Assembly: GCA_024405215.1 (NCBI GenBank)
Contig: JAKSPB010000008.1
Span: 1 to 64,000 of the forward strand
Length of the DNA: 64,000 nucleotides
Source: Lentisphaeria bacterium
GTDB taxonomy: Bacteria; Verrucomicrobiota; Lentisphaeria; Oligosphaerales; Oligosphaeraceae
Reading direction: 5' to 3'
The translations under genes and the position numbers were made by a program. The notes beneath the pieces were generated by a model. The model searched no databases, was not told the DNA's origin, and saw only the letters and a program-made list of their open reading frames with translations. Shown piece by piece: positions 16,835 to 24,350 of this stretch (position 1 is the first letter of the stretch; every line of letters starts with the position of its first letter).

Positions 16835-17533
16835 ATGAGCCTTGAGGAACTGCTTTTGTCACACGAACGAATCGCTTCGGAGATTTCCAGCAGGATCAAG
16901 CCATTGATGTATTTCGACAAGTATTTGAAGAGCGGCTATTATCCCTTCTACAAGGAGGGGCTGGATGGCTATGACATGCGCATAAGGCAAGTGGTCAACC
17001 AGGTACTCGACAGCGACTATCCGGCGATTGACGATGTGGAGCCGAATACGATACGCAAGGCGCAAAAGATGATGATGCTTCTTTCCGAACGTCCGCCGCA
17101 GACGCCGAACATATCGCAACTGTCCAGGGAGTTGGAGCTGGATAGAATGCAGGGAATCAGGATGCTTCGTGCGCTGGAACGCGCGGGGCTTCTGATTCTC
17201 CTGGAGAACGAAAGCGCGTCGTTGAAAAAAATGTCGCGCCCGGAAAAGATTTACTGCGAAAATCCCAATCTGATATGCGCATTGGTGCCATCCGCCGAAC
17301 GCGGGACGCTCAGAGAGTGCTTCTTCTGCAACCAGGCCAGGGCATTGGGTAGCGTCAACTATTCGAAACAGGGTGACTTTCTGGTCAATGGCAAATATCT
17401 TTTCGAAGTGGGCGGACAGGGAAAGAAATTTACTCAAATCAAGGACGTGCCAGACAGTTTTCTTGCCGTTGACGATTTGGAGGTAGGCTACGGAAACAGG
17501 ATTCCCTTGTGGTGTTTCGGGTTGCTTTCGTGA
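16835..17533 (+). pseudogene. N-terminally truncated AAA_14/DUF4143 ATPase
   Basis: 232 residues from ATG 16835, only 13 bases after the stop of the full ATPase; the frame continues upstream inside that gene but as shadow. The content (DKYLKSGYYPFYKEG, VNQVLDSDYPAIDD, ISQLSRELELDRMQGIRMLRAL, then KIYCENPNLICAL and LFEVGGQGKKFTQIKD) matches the middle and C-terminal half of the same family: the winged-helix segment and nuclease-like end. No Walker A or B is present, so the ATPase half is gone. Probably the 3' remnant of a tandem paralogue after deletion. A functional partner protein cannot be excluded. Confidence 0.7.
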
Positions 17534-17617
17534 GCGATCCTGCCCGGCAGGGAGGAAACCGGAAATCTTTCGACGGCCTGAACAAAACGGGGCCTTTCTT
17601 TTGTCCAGAAGGAGGAT

Positions 17618-17635
17618 TGACAGACTAAACGCACC
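17618..17635 (+). repeat. TTGACAGACTAAACGCACC repeat (IS-end-like)
   Basis: One of at least five copies of a short motif with the core TAAACGC around the decayed IS30-like transposase. Nearly the same sequence recurs at 17818-17836, and a shorter form at 17882-17900. Confidence 0.5.
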
Positions 17636-17817
17636 TTTGGACAAAGAAAACGCATCCCACGGTGAAAAGGGGTGCGTTCAGTTGTTCCCAAGGGGTGCGT
17701 TTTCTTTTGCGAAGCGTTCATCCCCCGCCATTTTCCCCTTGTTCCACGGTGCGTTTTCCTGTTCCGAAGGCGAAAAAAGGGCGTAGTTCCCCCCTGCGCG
17801 TCGCGCCGATCTTCGGT

Positions 17818-17836
17818 TTGACAGATTAAACGCGCC
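17818..17836 (+). repeat. TTGACAGATTAAACGCGCC repeat (IS-end-like)
   Basis: Shares TTGACAGA-T/C-TAAACGC with 17618-17635. It lies 70 bases beyond the stop codon of the transposase remnant, where a terminal inverted repeat would be expected. Confidence 0.5.
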
Positions 17837-17906
17837 CCGCCTGCGCGGCCCTGGCACGCCTTCCGGCAGCCTGTCCGCGACTTGGATTAAACGCGCCCCC
17901 GGCCGG

Positions 17907-18505
17907 CTACTTCCAGCCCACGAGGGCGGGCGTCAGGTTGACCTCGGCGGCGGGAACCGGCCATATCCCCAGCCTTCGGAGCGCCTCCTCCCCGACGATC
18001 CTCCTGAAGGCCTCGATGGCCGGGACGTCGCCGTACTTCGCGCGAAGCATGCTGTTGACATGGGAGACCGCCAGGTTCACTTTCTCCTGGGTGAGGTCGT
18101 CCATGCTCCTGCCCTTCGGCAGGATCCTGCGCAGGTTGAGTCCGCAGCGCGCATCCGCCGCGGTCGCGGCAGCCGTTGCACACGTAGGGCGGCGCCTCCA
18201 GACGGGCGCACTTCTGCGCGCGGCAGTCGGGGCGGACGGCGTTGCATCTCTCGTAGCGGCAGCATCTTGCGCGGGTGCACGCCCCGTCGCCGCAGGCGTG
18301 GCTGTGGCGGCAGCCCTCCAGGAGGGCTGCAGCGGTTGGCCGGACGGCCCTTGGCGCCGGTGTCCAGCTCCATGCCGTTGCGGCGGATCTCGCGGACCAC
18401 GGTCGAGCGGGGGCGCTTCAGTGCGCGGCTGATCTCGTTGAGGCTGCCGCCGCCGTCGAGCATGTCGGCGATGGCCTTCCTTGCCTCGAATGTCAGATGT
18501 GACAT
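17907..18505 (-). pseudogene. IS30-family transposase, frameshifted and internally deleted
   Basis: From ATG 18505 (AGGA site upstream) the frame gives the IS30 helix-turn-helix: LTFEARKAIADMLDGGG, then SLNEISRALKRPRSTVVREIRRNG. After about residue 62 it shifts frame into a Cys-rich zinc segment (CRHSHACGDGACTRARCC...PPYVCNGCRDRGGC). It then shifts again to a C-terminal piece (AIEAFRRIVGEEALRRLGI, then AAEVNLTPALVGWK-stop) typical of the IS30 end. The DDE catalytic core of about 200 residues is missing, so the element cannot be active on its own. Flanked by ACTAAACGC repeats. Confidence 0.75.
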
Positions 18506-18868
18506 GTGATTTTCCTTTGGCTGAGGGTGAAGGAGCCGTTTCCCGGACTAAACGCGTCTCCCTCCCCGGGGAGGGAGACGGGGGAGGACGGCTCCTCCTT
18601 AACGTCACCTTCCCGAACTAAACGCATGCTTCGCTTTGGGATATTCTGAACGCACCCCCGCCCTTGTAATACTGAATGCACCTGCCCTGCGCTCAAGCGT
18701 GTGCGTTTAGAATTTCTTTTCTCGCAAAAGACAAATTGTGGAACATCTGAGAAAATTTTTGTTTTTTCCAAATTTTTTCCAAAGTGGCTTAGGAAATTCG
18801 CATTACAGTATGTCAAAGCTTGATTTTCTGTAGAAATTCCATAAAAATCCACGTCGTTTACTTACTTC
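18506..18868. other. Interval upstream of pal, with IS-end repeats and AT-rich promoter zone
   Basis: No gene seen. The left part has two more (A)CTAAACGC copies (18546-18563, 18613-18629), an inverted copy (GTGCGTTTAGA at 18701) and a 26-bp palindrome. The right part (18710-18868) is strongly AT-rich with poly-T runs and probably holds the pal promoter, which I cannot place exactly. Confidence 0.45.
18557..18582. repeat. 26-bp perfect palindrome
   Basis: CGTCTCCCTCCCC is directly followed by its exact reverse complement with no spacer. An outer pairing (AAGGAGCCG near 18529 with CGGCTCCTCCTT near 18590) extends the symmetry. It adjoins a CTAAACGC repeat at the 5' side of the IS30 remnant, so it may be part of the element's end structure. 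Confidence 0.6.
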
Positions 18869-18869
18869 C

Positions 18870-19535
18870 ATGCGTATCTCCAAATTCTTCTTCCTGGCTG
18901 TTGTCGCCTGCGCTCTTCTCGTTACCTCCTGCACCAAGAAACCCAAGCTTGATTTGAGCGGTGTCCGAACCAATCCCAGTGCCAACGGCGGCGCCGGCGC
19001 CAATGGTGAGAATGGCGATGGCTTCGGTGCCGGCGAATTCGTGGCCGGTCCCACGGATTTTGATGACTTGAACGGGAATGGCGGCGATGGTTCGGAGGGC
19101 GCCGGCCTGGCGGTTCTTGGCGCTGGCAATTGGGGGTCCACGGATGCTCCCGTGGCGGGTTCCGAAGCCAGCAATTTCGTGAAGAACGGCCAGCGCTGGA
19201 ACCAGGCCGTGGTCTATTTCGGATACGATCAATCCGATATCGCGGCCAGCGAGCGTGCCAAGCTGGATGTCATCGGCAAGTATATGAACGAGAATCCTGA
19301 AAAGGGCCTGGTCATCGAGGGCCATACGGACGAACGCGGCAGCGACGAGTACAACCGTGCCCTGGGCGAGCGTCGTGCCCTGGCTGTCCAGCAGTATCTG
19401 AATCTCCTGGGTGTTGCGGACAACCGGATGCAGACTATCAGCTACGGCGAGGACAAGCCCGCTGTTTCCAATGCGACTTCCAACAGCGACCACCAGAAGA
19501 ACCGCCGTGCCGAGTTCGTCATCGGCGATCTCTAG
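18870..19535 (+). CDS. pal: Peptidoglycan-associated lipoprotein (OmpA domain)
   Basis: 221 residues. A lipoprotein signal ends in LLVTSC (Cys21 lipidated). A Gly/Asn-rich linker follows (about 30-85), then an OmpA-like peptidoglycan-binding domain (about 105-220): VVYFGYDQSDI, VIEGHTDERGSDEYNRALGE with the diaminopimelate-binding Asp/Arg. In Gram-negatives Pal tethers the outer membrane to the wall with TolB, and this fits a didermal PVC organism. tol genes are not adjacent. The low-complexity linker is longer than in E. coli Pal. Confidence 0.9.
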   Translation: MRISKFFFLAVVACALLVTSCTKKPKLDLSGVRTNPSANGGAGANGENGDGFGAGEFVAGPTDFDDLNGNGGDGSEGAGLAVLGAGNWGSTDAPVAGSEASNFVKNGQRWNQAVVYFGYDQSDIAASERAKLDVIGKYMNENPEKGLVIEGHTDERGSDEYNRALGERRALAVQQYLNLLGVADNRMQTISYGEDKPAVSNATSNSDHQKNRRAEFVIGDL

Positions 19536-19556
19536 TCGTTTGCCTTCCATGCGTCA

Positions 19557-19973
19557 ATGAATCGACTTGACGTGGCTGCCGCCGTGGTCATCCGCGGCGG
19601 CAAGTTGTTTTTGGCCACTCGCCAGAGTGGCAGCCAGTATGGTGGGCTGTGGGAGTTCCCGGGGGGCAAGGCCGAGCCTGGCGAGAGCCTGGAGGAGTGC
19701 ATCATCCGGGAACTACGGGAGGAATTGGCCTGGGAGGTGCTTTCCGCGCAGGAGCTGGGAGTGCTTTTGCAGGAGCGCCCTGGACAGCGGGAGCTGGCGT
19801 TGCATTTTATGCGCTGCACCGTGTCGGAGGGGGGCGAACCGCTTCCCCAGGATGGCCAGCAGGCGCGATGGTTTTCTCCTGACGAATGGGATTCCCTGGA
19901 GATGGCGCCCCTGGATCGAAAGTTCCTGGAGGACCACCGGGGGGAAATGCTTGCGTGGCTTCGGCAGAGCTAA
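19557..19973 (+). CDS. MutT-like Nudix hydrolase
   Basis: 138 residues. The Nudix box is at about 38-60 (GGKAEPGESLEECIIRELRE, then EL): G-x5-E-x7-REU-x-EE is intact, but the Gly near the end of the box is replaced by Ala. FLATRQSGSQYGGLWEFPGG before it is typical of 8-oxo-dGTP diphosphatase MutT, which cleans the nucleotide pool. The gene follows pal by 21 bases and precedes hpt, so it may be co-transcribed with them. Confidence 0.85.
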   Translation: MNRLDVAAAVVIRGGKLFLATRQSGSQYGGLWEFPGGKAEPGESLEECIIRELREELAWEVLSAQELGVLLQERPGQRELALHFMRCTVSEGGEPLPQDGQQARWFSPDEWDSLEMAPLDRKFLEDHRGEMLAWLRQS

Positions 19974-20026
19974 TCCATTTTTCAGACAATCAGGGTCCAT
20001 AAAACTACTACTTAAGGAAAAACAAG

Positions 20027-20554
20027 ATGAAGATTGTCATTTCAGCGGAAAAAGTCCAGTCCCGGATTCAGGAAATGGCTGTGGAAATCGACCGTTTCTA
20101 TGACGGCAAACCTTACACGGTGGTCGCGCTGCAGAATGGCGCCTGCTATTTCGCGGTGGACCTGACACGTGCCCTCAAGGGCGATTTCATTCTTGATACC
20201 CTTTCTGCCTCCAGTTATGTGGGGGAGCACTCCACGGGGAAAATCAAGTTCCGCGGCTGCACCAAGACGGATCCCAAGGGGCAGAACATCCTGTTGGCGG
20301 ACGAGGTGCTCGATACTGGCTTGACGCTTTCCACGCTGGTGCGCTATTTCAAGGAGCAGGGGGCCGCCAGCGTCGCCTCCGTGGTGCTGGTGCAGAAGCA
20401 GCGTCCGCTGCATCCGCTTGCTCAGGATTTCCGGGCAAACTGGGTGGGCTTCAATCTGGAAGACCGATTCCTGATTGGCTGCGGAATGGATTACAATGAG
20501 CGCTTCCGTCAGCTTCCTTTCGTTGCGGAAATGGAGGCCTCTGACCTGAAATGA
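20027..20554 (+). CDS. hpt: Hypoxanthine phosphoribosyltransferase
   Basis: 175 residues with AAGGA 9 bases before ATG. The purine-salvage PRTase pattern is complete: VVALQNGACYFAVDLTRAL near the N-terminus, the flexible loop around SSYVGEHSTGKIKFRG and the PRPP motif NILLADEVLDTGLTL at about 87-101 (family consensus vlivEDiiDTGlTL). It converts hypoxanthine or guanine and PRPP to nucleotides. Its last four bases overlap the murD start (ATGA), so the two are translationally coupled. Confidence 0.9.
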   Translation: MKIVISAEKVQSRIQEMAVEIDRFYDGKPYTVVALQNGACYFAVDLTRALKGDFILDTLSASSYVGEHSTGKIKFRGCTKTDPKGQNILLADEVLDTGLTLSTLVRYFKEQGAASVASVVLVQKQRPLHPLAQDFRANWVGFNLEDRFLIGCGMDYNERFRQLPFVAEMEASDLK

Positions 20555-21957
20555 ACGACCTTTCCGGATTCAGGATCCTTGTGCTGGGCGCCGGACGCAG
20601 TGGCTGCGCTGCCGCGCGGCTGGCACGTGCGCACGGCGCTGAAGTCAAGGTGCTGGATTCCGCGCCGCAGGAGAAACTTGCGTCTGTTCAGGAGAATCTG
20701 GCGCGGGAAGGCATTGTCCTGGAGTGCGGCTGCACTTCGGAAAGCTGGGAAGGACCGGAGATCTTCCAGGTGGTGGTGAGCCCCGGCATAGCCTTGGATT
20801 CGCCCTTGCATCGTCTCGGGGAAAGCACGGGCGCCCCGCTGGTTGGCGAATTGGAGTTTGGCGCATCCTTCCTGCATTGTCCCTTTTATGCCGTGACGGG
20901 CACCAACGGCAAGACGACGACGACGGAACTTCTGACGGCGTGTCTCAAGGCAGCTGGCCGCAAAGTGCTTGCCGCAGGAAATATCGGCCTGCCGCTCTCG
21001 CAAGTCGCGCTGGATGCGCCGGAGCTGGATGCCCTGGTGGTGGAAGTCAGCAGCTTCCAGATGGAGCACGCTGCCTCTTTCAGGCCCGTTGTGGCCATCC
21101 TCTTGAATGTGACGCCAGACCATCTGAACCGGCATGGCTCCTTGGAAAAATACCGCGAATGCAAATGCCGTCTGCTGGAGCAGGTTCCCTCGGGCGGGCA
21201 TGTGGTCTATCATTCTGCGCTGGAGATGTTCTTGAACATCGCTCCCGATGTCTCCCGGTCGCGGCTCTGGCTGCGCGGCGAGACTCCGGAGACAACTGGG
21301 CGTCCAGAGGCGAAGGAATGGCTCGTGGAGGCTGACGGTCTTCGCGTGCTGGACGCCGATGGCGCGGCGGAAGGAACGCTCCTGATGCCCCGTTCCCGCT
21401 TCCAGTTGCAGGGCAGTCATAATCTGGCCAATGCGCTGGCTGTGGTGGCTGCTTTGGATGCGATGGGAATTCCGCTGGATTCCTACCGGGGGGCCTTGAG
21501 CGATTTCCGCAGCGGTCCCCATCGAATCCAGACAATCGCCACCCGGAAGGGGGTGCAGTATGTGGATGATTCCAAGGCCACGGACGTGGATGCCATGATT
21601 CAGGCTTTGCGGACGCTGGGACCCGTCGCAGGAAAGAAACTCCACCTGATTGCGGGGGGATTGGACAAAGGATGTGCCTTGGGAGAAGTCAAAACGGAAT
21701 TAAGAATGTATGTTAAAGACGTGTACTTGATTGGCGCGTGTCGGCAGCGTCTGGCGGTCGAGTGGGGCGACCAGGTGCCTTGTCGGCAGTGCCAATCCCT
21801 GGAGGAGGCGGTGGCCTTGGCGGCGGAGCAATCCGAGCCGGGGGACACGGTCCTTCTTTCGCCTGGCTGCGCCAGCATGGACATGTTCCGTTCCTACGAG
21901 GAGCGGGGAGAGCGTTTCGCCGCGGCTGTTTCGGCCTTGCCGGGAGAGTCGTCCTGA
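20551..21957 (+). CDS. murD: UDP-N-acetylmuramoyl-L-alanine:D-glutamate ligase
   Basis: 468 residues. The N-terminal Rossmann domain (RILVLGAGRSGCAAARLA) binds the UDP part. The ATP site is YAVTGTNGKTTTTELL at about 112-127. VVEVSSFQME and ILLNVTPDHLNRHGSL are Mur-ligase landmarks, and the C-terminal domain has GPHRIQTIATRKGVQYVDDS and KATDVDA. It adds D-Glu in cytoplasmic peptidoglycan synthesis. Overlap with hpt is an unusual operon partner but makes coupling clear. Confidence 0.95.
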   Translation: MNDLSGFRILVLGAGRSGCAAARLARAHGAEVKVLDSAPQEKLASVQENLAREGIVLECGCTSESWEGPEIFQVVVSPGIALDSPLHRLGESTGAPLVGELEFGASFLHCPFYAVTGTNGKTTTTELLTACLKAAGRKVLAAGNIGLPLSQVALDAPELDALVVEVSSFQMEHAASFRPVVAILLNVTPDHLNRHGSLEKYRECKCRLLEQVPSGGHVVYHSALEMFLNIAPDVSRSRLWLRGETPETTGRPEAKEWLVEADGLRVLDADGAAEGTLLMPRSRFQLQGSHNLANALAVVAALDAMGIPLDSYRGALSDFRSGPHRIQTIATRKGVQYVDDSKATDVDAMIQALRTLGPVAGKKLHLIAGGLDKGCALGEVKTELRMYVKDVYLIGACRQRLAVEWGDQVPCRQCQSLEEAVALAAEQSEPGDTVLLSPGCASMDMFRSYEERGERFAAAVSALPGESS

Positions 21958-22019
21958 ATGCGCAAAAATCTTTCTGTTGATTGAATTGTCACTGTCTTAT
22001 TCTCATTGAGGTCAAACGA

Positions 22020-23183
22020 ATGAAACTTCTTTCTCGTATTGGAAGCGTGGCTGCGGTCGCCGCCGTGGCATTTGGTGTTGCAGGTTGCAAGACCCGCAAG
22101 CCTGAGGTCAATCCCTACACCGGTTTGATGAGCACCCGTGGCAACGTGCCTCCTGCCTATCTGGATAGCCGGTCCGTTTCCCGTCCCGCCGCTCCTGTGG
22201 CGCAGGAGGTGGCGGATGGCTCCATGATTGGCGGCGCCAACGATTTCGTGCCGCCGGCGGGGCCAGTTTTCGAGGAAGAGTCGGCCACTGTGATTCCCGC
22301 CCCCGAGGAACTGCCCGAGGTCAAGAGCGAAGCCGCGCCGGCGCCGGAGGCTGTCAAGCCCGCAGCCGCACAACTTCCCGAGATTCCCAACAGCGGCGAA
22401 GTGCCTATGCTTGGCGATACCAAGAGCGCGGCTGCCAAGAATGTGGCTGCCGCCGAGAACATCTACGTGGTGCGTGGCGGGGATACCCTCTCCAAGATTG
22501 CTGCCGCTCACGGCGTCAAGACTGCGGACATTCTGGCCGCCAATCCCAAGGTCGCCAGCGCAGACAAGATCTGCGTGGGACAGAAGCTCGTCCTGCCTGC
22601 CGGCGCTTCTTCCTCTCTTTCTCCTGCAAAGACTTCCGCTAAAGCGGCTACTGCTGCCAAGCAGCCTTCTGCTTCTGCCGTGGCCAAGGAGAGCATCCCC
22701 GCCGATGGCACATACACCGTCCAGTCCGGCGATTCCTTGTGGGTGATCGGCAAGCGTTTCGGCGTCAAGAGCGATGACCTTCGCGCCTGGAACAACCTGA
22801 CCACGGACAAGGTCCGCGTCGGGCAGGTCCTGAAACTCAAGGGCGATGCCGCCGCCCCCAAGGCGGTGGAGACCGTTCCCGCCCCCAAGGCGGTTGAGAC
22901 CGCTCCCAAGGCGGAGGAACCCGCGTCGGCTGTCATTCCTGTGGAAACTGCGGAGCCTGCCATTGGCGAAGGGCCGGTGGAGCCCGTGGCGGAAGCCCCG
23001 GAGGCCACTGAGGGAGTCACGACGCAGCAGATGATTCCTTATTGCGTCATGGCTGGCGATACCCTGGAAGGCATCGCCACGACTTTCTACACGACGCAGG
23101 AGCTGATTCTTCACGCGAATCCCCAGATTAAGAGCGATGCCGATCTGAAAGATGGCATTACTTTGCATGTTCCGATGAAATAG
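22020..23183 (+). CDS. Lipoprotein with three LysM domains
   Basis: 387 residues from ATG 22020 with GAGG 8 bases before. A lipoprotein signal (SVAAVAAVAFGVAGC) is followed by a Pro/Ala-rich region, then LysM1 (about 141-187, YVVRGGDTLSKIAAAHGV), LysM2 (about 235-280, YTVQSGDSLWVIGKRFGV), a Pro/Ala/Glu-rich linker with a KAVE repeat, and LysM3 at the end (YCVMAGDTLEGIATTFYTTQ). LysM binds peptidoglycan; with no catalytic domain visible this is likely a structural or adaptor envelope lipoprotein. Confidence 0.85.
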   Translation: MKLLSRIGSVAAVAAVAFGVAGCKTRKPEVNPYTGLMSTRGNVPPAYLDSRSVSRPAAPVAQEVADGSMIGGANDFVPPAGPVFEEESATVIPAPEELPEVKSEAAPAPEAVKPAAAQLPEIPNSGEVPMLGDTKSAAAKNVAAAENIYVVRGGDTLSKIAAAHGVKTADILAANPKVASADKICVGQKLVLPAGASSSLSPAKTSAKAATAAKQPSASAVAKESIPADGTYTVQSGDSLWVIGKRFGVKSDDLRAWNNLTTDKVRVGQVLKLKGDAAAPKAVETVPAPKAVETAPKAEEPASAVIPVETAEPAIGEGPVEPVAEAPEATEGVTTQQMIPYCVMAGDTLEGIATTFYTTQELILHANPQIKSDADLKDGITLHVPMK

Positions 23184-23224
23184 CGCAAAAGTCGGTCTAT
23201 ATTATCAACATTTCCCAAAAATCG

Positions 23225-23248
23225 GTCCCGCCGGAGATCCGGCGGGAC
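23225..23248 (+). promoter_or_regulatory. Perfect GC-rich hairpin upstream of fba
   Basis: GTCCCGCCGG-AGAT-CCGGCGGGAC: a 10-bp perfect stem with a four-base loop, 42 bases after the LysM gene and 29 bases before the fba start. No U-run follows, so it is either a stabilising 5' structure of the fba mRNA or a processing or weak termination site between the two genes. Confidence 0.5.
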
Positions 23249-23277
23249 ACAAGCCAAACAAAAAAGGAATCACAGCG

Positions 23278-24228
23278 ATGATTGTCACCACGAAGGAACT
23301 CTTCAAGCAGGCCTACGGCAAGTACGCTATCGGCGCTTACAACATCAACAACATGGAGCAGTGCATGGGCCTGTTCCGCGGCAACATTGAGAGCAAGGCT
23401 CCCTTCATCATCCAGATCTCCAAGGGTGCCCGCGCCTACACCAACAAGCTGATGCTCGAGGGTGTCATCAAGGCCGCCGACCAGATCTTCCCCGAGGCCG
23501 TCTTCGCTGTGCACCTGGATCACGGTGACGAGGAGTCCTGCTACGACTGCATCAACAGCGGGTTCTACAGCAGTGTCATGATCGACGCTTCCTCCAAGCC
23601 CTACGAAGAGAACATCGCCATCACCAAGCGCGTCGTCGAAGCCGCCCACGCCAAGGGCCTGGTCGTCGAGGCCGAGCTGGGGCAGCTGGGTGGCGTTGAA
23701 GAGCACGTGAAGGTCTCCGAGAGCGATGCCAAGCTGACCGATCCCGACCAGGCGAAGGATTTCGTCGAGCGCACTGGCGTTGACAGCCTGGCCTGCGCCA
23801 TCGGCACCAGCCACGGCGCCTTCAAGTTCAGCGGCACCCAGGGCCTGCACTTCGATGTCCTCGCCGATATCCAGAAGAACCTGCCCAACTTCCCCCTCGT
23901 CATGCACGGTTCCTCCTCCGTGCCCCAGGACGAAGTGCGCCGCATCAACATCGCCGGCGGTAAGCTGGCTGGTGCCAAGGGCGTCGACGCCGACCAGTTC
24001 CTGCCCGCAGCCAAGCTTGGTGTGACCAAGATCAACATCGACACCGACGGTCGTCTGGTGTGGTGCCGCGTCCATCGTGAGCACTTCATCCTGAAGCCCG
24101 AGGACTTCGATCTGCGTCCCGCCGGCAAGGAATTCATGGCCGAATACGCCAAGTTCATCGCCGCCAAGAACGTGAAGCTGGGTTCCGCCGGTCAGCTGGA
24201 CAACGTCCGCGCCGCTCTCGGTCTCTAG
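23278..24228 (+). CDS. fba: Class II fructose-bisphosphate aldolase
   Basis: 316 residues with an AAAAAAGGA site. The family is clear from AYNINNMEQCMGLFRG, the zinc motif VHLDHGDEESCYDCI, VEAELGQLGGVEEHVKV and PLVMHGSSSVPQDEVRRIN. The Zn-dependent enzyme splits or forms fructose-1,6-bisphosphate in glycolysis and gluconeogenesis. Codon use is extremely biased to C-ending codons compared with neighbours, which suggests very high expression. It is followed by a strong terminator and so probably forms its own unit. Confidence 0.93.
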   Translation: MIVTTKELFKQAYGKYAIGAYNINNMEQCMGLFRGNIESKAPFIIQISKGARAYTNKLMLEGVIKAADQIFPEAVFAVHLDHGDEESCYDCINSGFYSSVMIDASSKPYEENIAITKRVVEAAHAKGLVVEAELGQLGGVEEHVKVSESDAKLTDPDQAKDFVERTGVDSLACAIGTSHGAFKFSGTQGLHFDVLADIQKNLPNFPLVMHGSSSVPQDEVRRINIAGGKLAGAKGVDADQFLPAAKLGVTKINIDTDGRLVWCRVHREHFILKPEDFDLRPAGKEFMAEYAKFIAAKNVKLGSAGQLDNVRAALGL

Positions 24229-24257
24229 TCTTCCGCTAGAACGCGAATAAACAAAAG

Positions 24258-24292
24258 GGCTGCTGCAACGAAATTGTAGCAGCCTTTTTTTT
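24258..24292 (+). terminator. Rho-independent terminator of fba
   Basis: The stem GGCTGCTGCAA / TTGTAGCAGCC (one G-U) with a five-base loop is followed by eight T residues, about 30 bases beyond the fba stop. A textbook intrinsic terminator. Confidence 0.93.
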
Positions 24293-24350
24293 GCATTTAC
24301 ACTGAAAACTTTGTGGCGCGTCACAAGAGAAATTTCAGGTTCAGGTAAAG

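Larger units (their letters stand above)
17534..17906. other. Non-coding interval with ACTAAACGC-type repeats
   Basis: I see no gene. The interval carries repeated copies of (GA)C/TTAAACGC in both orientations (17618-17635, 17818-17836, 17882-17900) and several GGTGCGTT inverses. These look like multiple ends of the adjacent IS30-like element or of short derivatives of it. Confidence 0.5.

Noticed and set aside
17618-18710. TAAACGC repeats considered as a CRISPR array
   Set aside because: Copies are too short, differ in sequence and orientation and are irregularly spaced (about 60 to 650 bases); IS ends explain them better.
21894-23168. Minus-strand frame of 424 codons over the LysM lipoprotein
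   Set aside because: A mirror of the repetitive Ala/Lys/Val codons of the real gene; composition is His/Gly/Arg-rich and unlike a folded protein.
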